Positions 62,940 to 64,000 of a stretch of DNA of 64,000 nt are shown here, piece after piece. Position 1 is the first letter of the stretch. Every line of letters begins with the position of its first letter. This DNA comes from Leptospira weilii serovar Ranarum str. ICFT (lineage in GTDB: Bacteria > Spirochaetota > Leptospiria > Leptospirales > Leptospiraceae): NCBI RefSeq assembly GCF_000332415.1, contig NZ_AOHC02000013.1:1-64000 (forward strand). The letters run 5' to 3'. The position numbers and the translations under genes were made by a program. A model generated the notes under the pieces. The model searched no databases. It was not told the origin of the DNA and saw only the letters and a list, made by a program, of their open reading frames with translations.

Positions 62940-63488
62940 ATGCAGTCAAAAATTTTCATTTTGTTTTTTATTTTGGGAATTCTTTTTCCGTTAACCGGAG
63001 TTTTTGCAAAGGAAGGTTTTTACGATTTTAAAGTAAAGGACATTAAAGGTAAGGACGTATCTCTTTCCAAATATAAGGGAAAAGTAATAATGGTGGTTAA
63101 CGTAGCTTCTAAATGCGGTTATACTTATCAATACGAAAATCTCGAAAAAGTTTATAAGAAGTATAAGGATCGGGGATTTGTAGTAGTCGGTTTTCCGGCC
63201 AACAATTTCGGGAGCCAAGAGCCCGGAACCGATCAGGAAATCGAAACCTTTTGCAGAATTCAAAAAGGTGCGAGCTTTGATATGATGTCAAAAATTTCCG
63301 TCAAAGGAAAAGACAAACATCCTTTGTATTCTTATCTGACCGAAAATTCTCCGAATCCCGGAGAAGTGGAATGGAACTTTGAAAAGATTCTGATTTCAAA
63401 AGAGGGAAAGATCGAAGCGAGATATCGTTCCGCCGTGGAACCGGACAGTTCCTCGGTGACGCAGAAAATCGAATCTCTTTTGAAGTAG
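62940..63488 (+). CDS. Exported glutathione peroxidase-family protein
   Basis: 182 residues. A signal peptide ([19 protein letters not shown]) places it in the periplasm. The peroxidatic Cys59 is in [12 protein letters not shown], followed by [15 protein letters not shown] and WNFEKILI, all standard. Such Cys-type enzymes usually use thioredoxin-like reductants. GAGGTCG precedes the ATG. It is followed 15 bases later by the ChaN-like gene. Confidence 0.9.
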   Translation: MQSKIFILFFILGILFPLTGVFAKEGFYDFKVKDIKGKDVSLSKYKGKVIMVVNVASKCGYTYQYENLEKVYKKYKDRGFVVVGFPANNFGSQEPGTDQEIETFCRIQKGASFDMMSKISVKGKDKHPLYSYLTENSPNPGEVEWNFEKILISKEGKIEARYRSAVEPDSSSVTQKIESLLK

Positions 63489-63503
63489 GCGGTTTTGAAT
63501 TTG

Positions 63504-64000
63504 ATGTATCTTCTTTCGAAGACCTATTGCGTGAAGTATTCCCTATCGATTTTTCCTTTTAAAATACGATTTAAAATACGAATCCTTGCGTTTCTACTGA
63601 TCTTTTTCTGGAACGGTATTTCCATCTTTCCCGAAACTAAACTCGAAAACGAGGAAAGTCCTCGGCCGACTTCCATCTTAAAGGGTACGACCGAAGCCGG
63701 GATCGACCCCGAATCGATTTTTAAAACATTTGAAAATCATGATATTTTAATATTTGGAGAAGAACACGACGATATCGTCGGCCACAAAATTCGCCTGGAT
63801 TGGTTCAAGAAAATCGCTTTGAAAACTCCGGTGATCCTTTCCCTGGAAATGTTGGAAAGGGATCAACAAAAAACCTTGGATGAATATTTAAACGGTCGGA
63901 TCGGGGAGAAGGCTTTTTTCAACGCTCTAAAGTTGTGGCCCAATTATTTACGGGATTATCATCCTTTTGTGCAATTCGCAAAAGAACGCGGGATTCCGGT
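63504..64000 (+). CDS. ChaN-family protein, N-terminal part (runs off window)
   Basis: 165 codons are visible from the ATG at 63504 and the frame remains open at the window end. A hydrophobic segment ([16 protein letters not shown]) suggests export. The mature part begins with the ChaN/haem-binding uptake motif: [18 protein letters not shown], then [19 protein letters not shown] and [20 protein letters not shown]. The family binds haem or iron. No lipobox is clear. It is probably in an operon with the peroxidase. Confidence 0.8.
   Translation, partial: MYLLSKTYCVKYSLSIFPFKIRFKIRILAFLLIFFWNGISIFPETKLENEESPRPTSILKGTTEAGIDPESIFKTFENHDILIFGEEHDDIVGHKIRLDWFKKIALKTPVILSLEMLERDQQKTLDEYLNGRIGEKAFFNALKLWPNYLRDYHPFVQFAKERGIP

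Overview
The window reads as a chromosomal segment of a spirochaete of the genus Leptospira, probably from the pathogen-related clades. The inference rests on an OmpL47-like surface protein, a large Leptospira-type glycine-rich surface protein carrying a Hint domain, many lipoproteins with short lipoboxes, leucine-rich-repeat and FlaA-like proteins, long AT-rich intergenic stretches, and a housekeeping set (leuCD, lpxD, uvrB, mnmC, aroE, folC). No rRNA, tRNA or CRISPR array was recognised.

Layout. Bases 1-10,300 are accessory DNA: a broken DDE transposase, an Rpn-type PD-(D/E)XK nuclease with a tandem GIEK repeat, a 5'-decayed polymorphic toxin gene (surface-protein body, Hint domain, variable C-terminal domain) overlapping an AT-rich lipoprotein gene with CHASE2-like features (candidate immunity protein), small orphan genes, an XRE-like regulator, an acyltransferase-like/7TM-like gene pair, and a 157-bp sequence present twice. 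Bases 10,300-19,020 hold a citrate-synthase homologue with two altered catalytic positions, a frameshifted HEPN gene, a FlaA-like protein, the OmpL47-like protein, comF, dinB, and a three-gene unit of ECF sigma factor, FecR-type anti-sigma and outer-membrane-like protein. Bases 19,300-28,060 hold a lipoprotein with a decayed paralogue tail beside it, recQ, mnmC, an outer-membrane-like lipoprotein, dusA and a short LRR protein. Bases 28,160-29,850 are a second accessory patch: a MITE-like 102-bp element and a two-gene unit pairing an ImmA/IrrE metallopeptidase with a divergent class III nucleotidyl-cyclase-like protein.

Bases 30,400-54,650 are mostly core genes: a processive GT2 glycosyltransferase, RnfC-like and RnfD-like proteins, ptsN with two orphan peptide-type ABC permeases and a PEGA-domain protein, folC-aroE, a WaaE-like GT2 with an anti-sigma-like ATPase, an amidohydrolase-like protein lacking its metal ligands, an S1-domain protein, trmL, a second anti-sigma-like ATPase, uvrB, a rhomboid protease, a beta-lactamase-fold lipoprotein, a DJ-1/PfpI protein and a HAD hydrolase. 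Bases 54,700-64,000 contain a putative zinc-protease lipoprotein, a LysR regulator divergent from leuCD (with a palindrome between them), lpxD, an EamA transporter, small hypotheticals, a periplasmic glutathione peroxidase and the start of a ChaN-like protein.

Several intergenic gaps share two short dispersed motifs, one of which is also found inside the transposase remnant. The two strongest candidates for undescribed biology are the Hint toxin/CHASE2-like lipoprotein pair (2,753-6,327) and the ImmA/cyclase-like pair (28,489-29,845).
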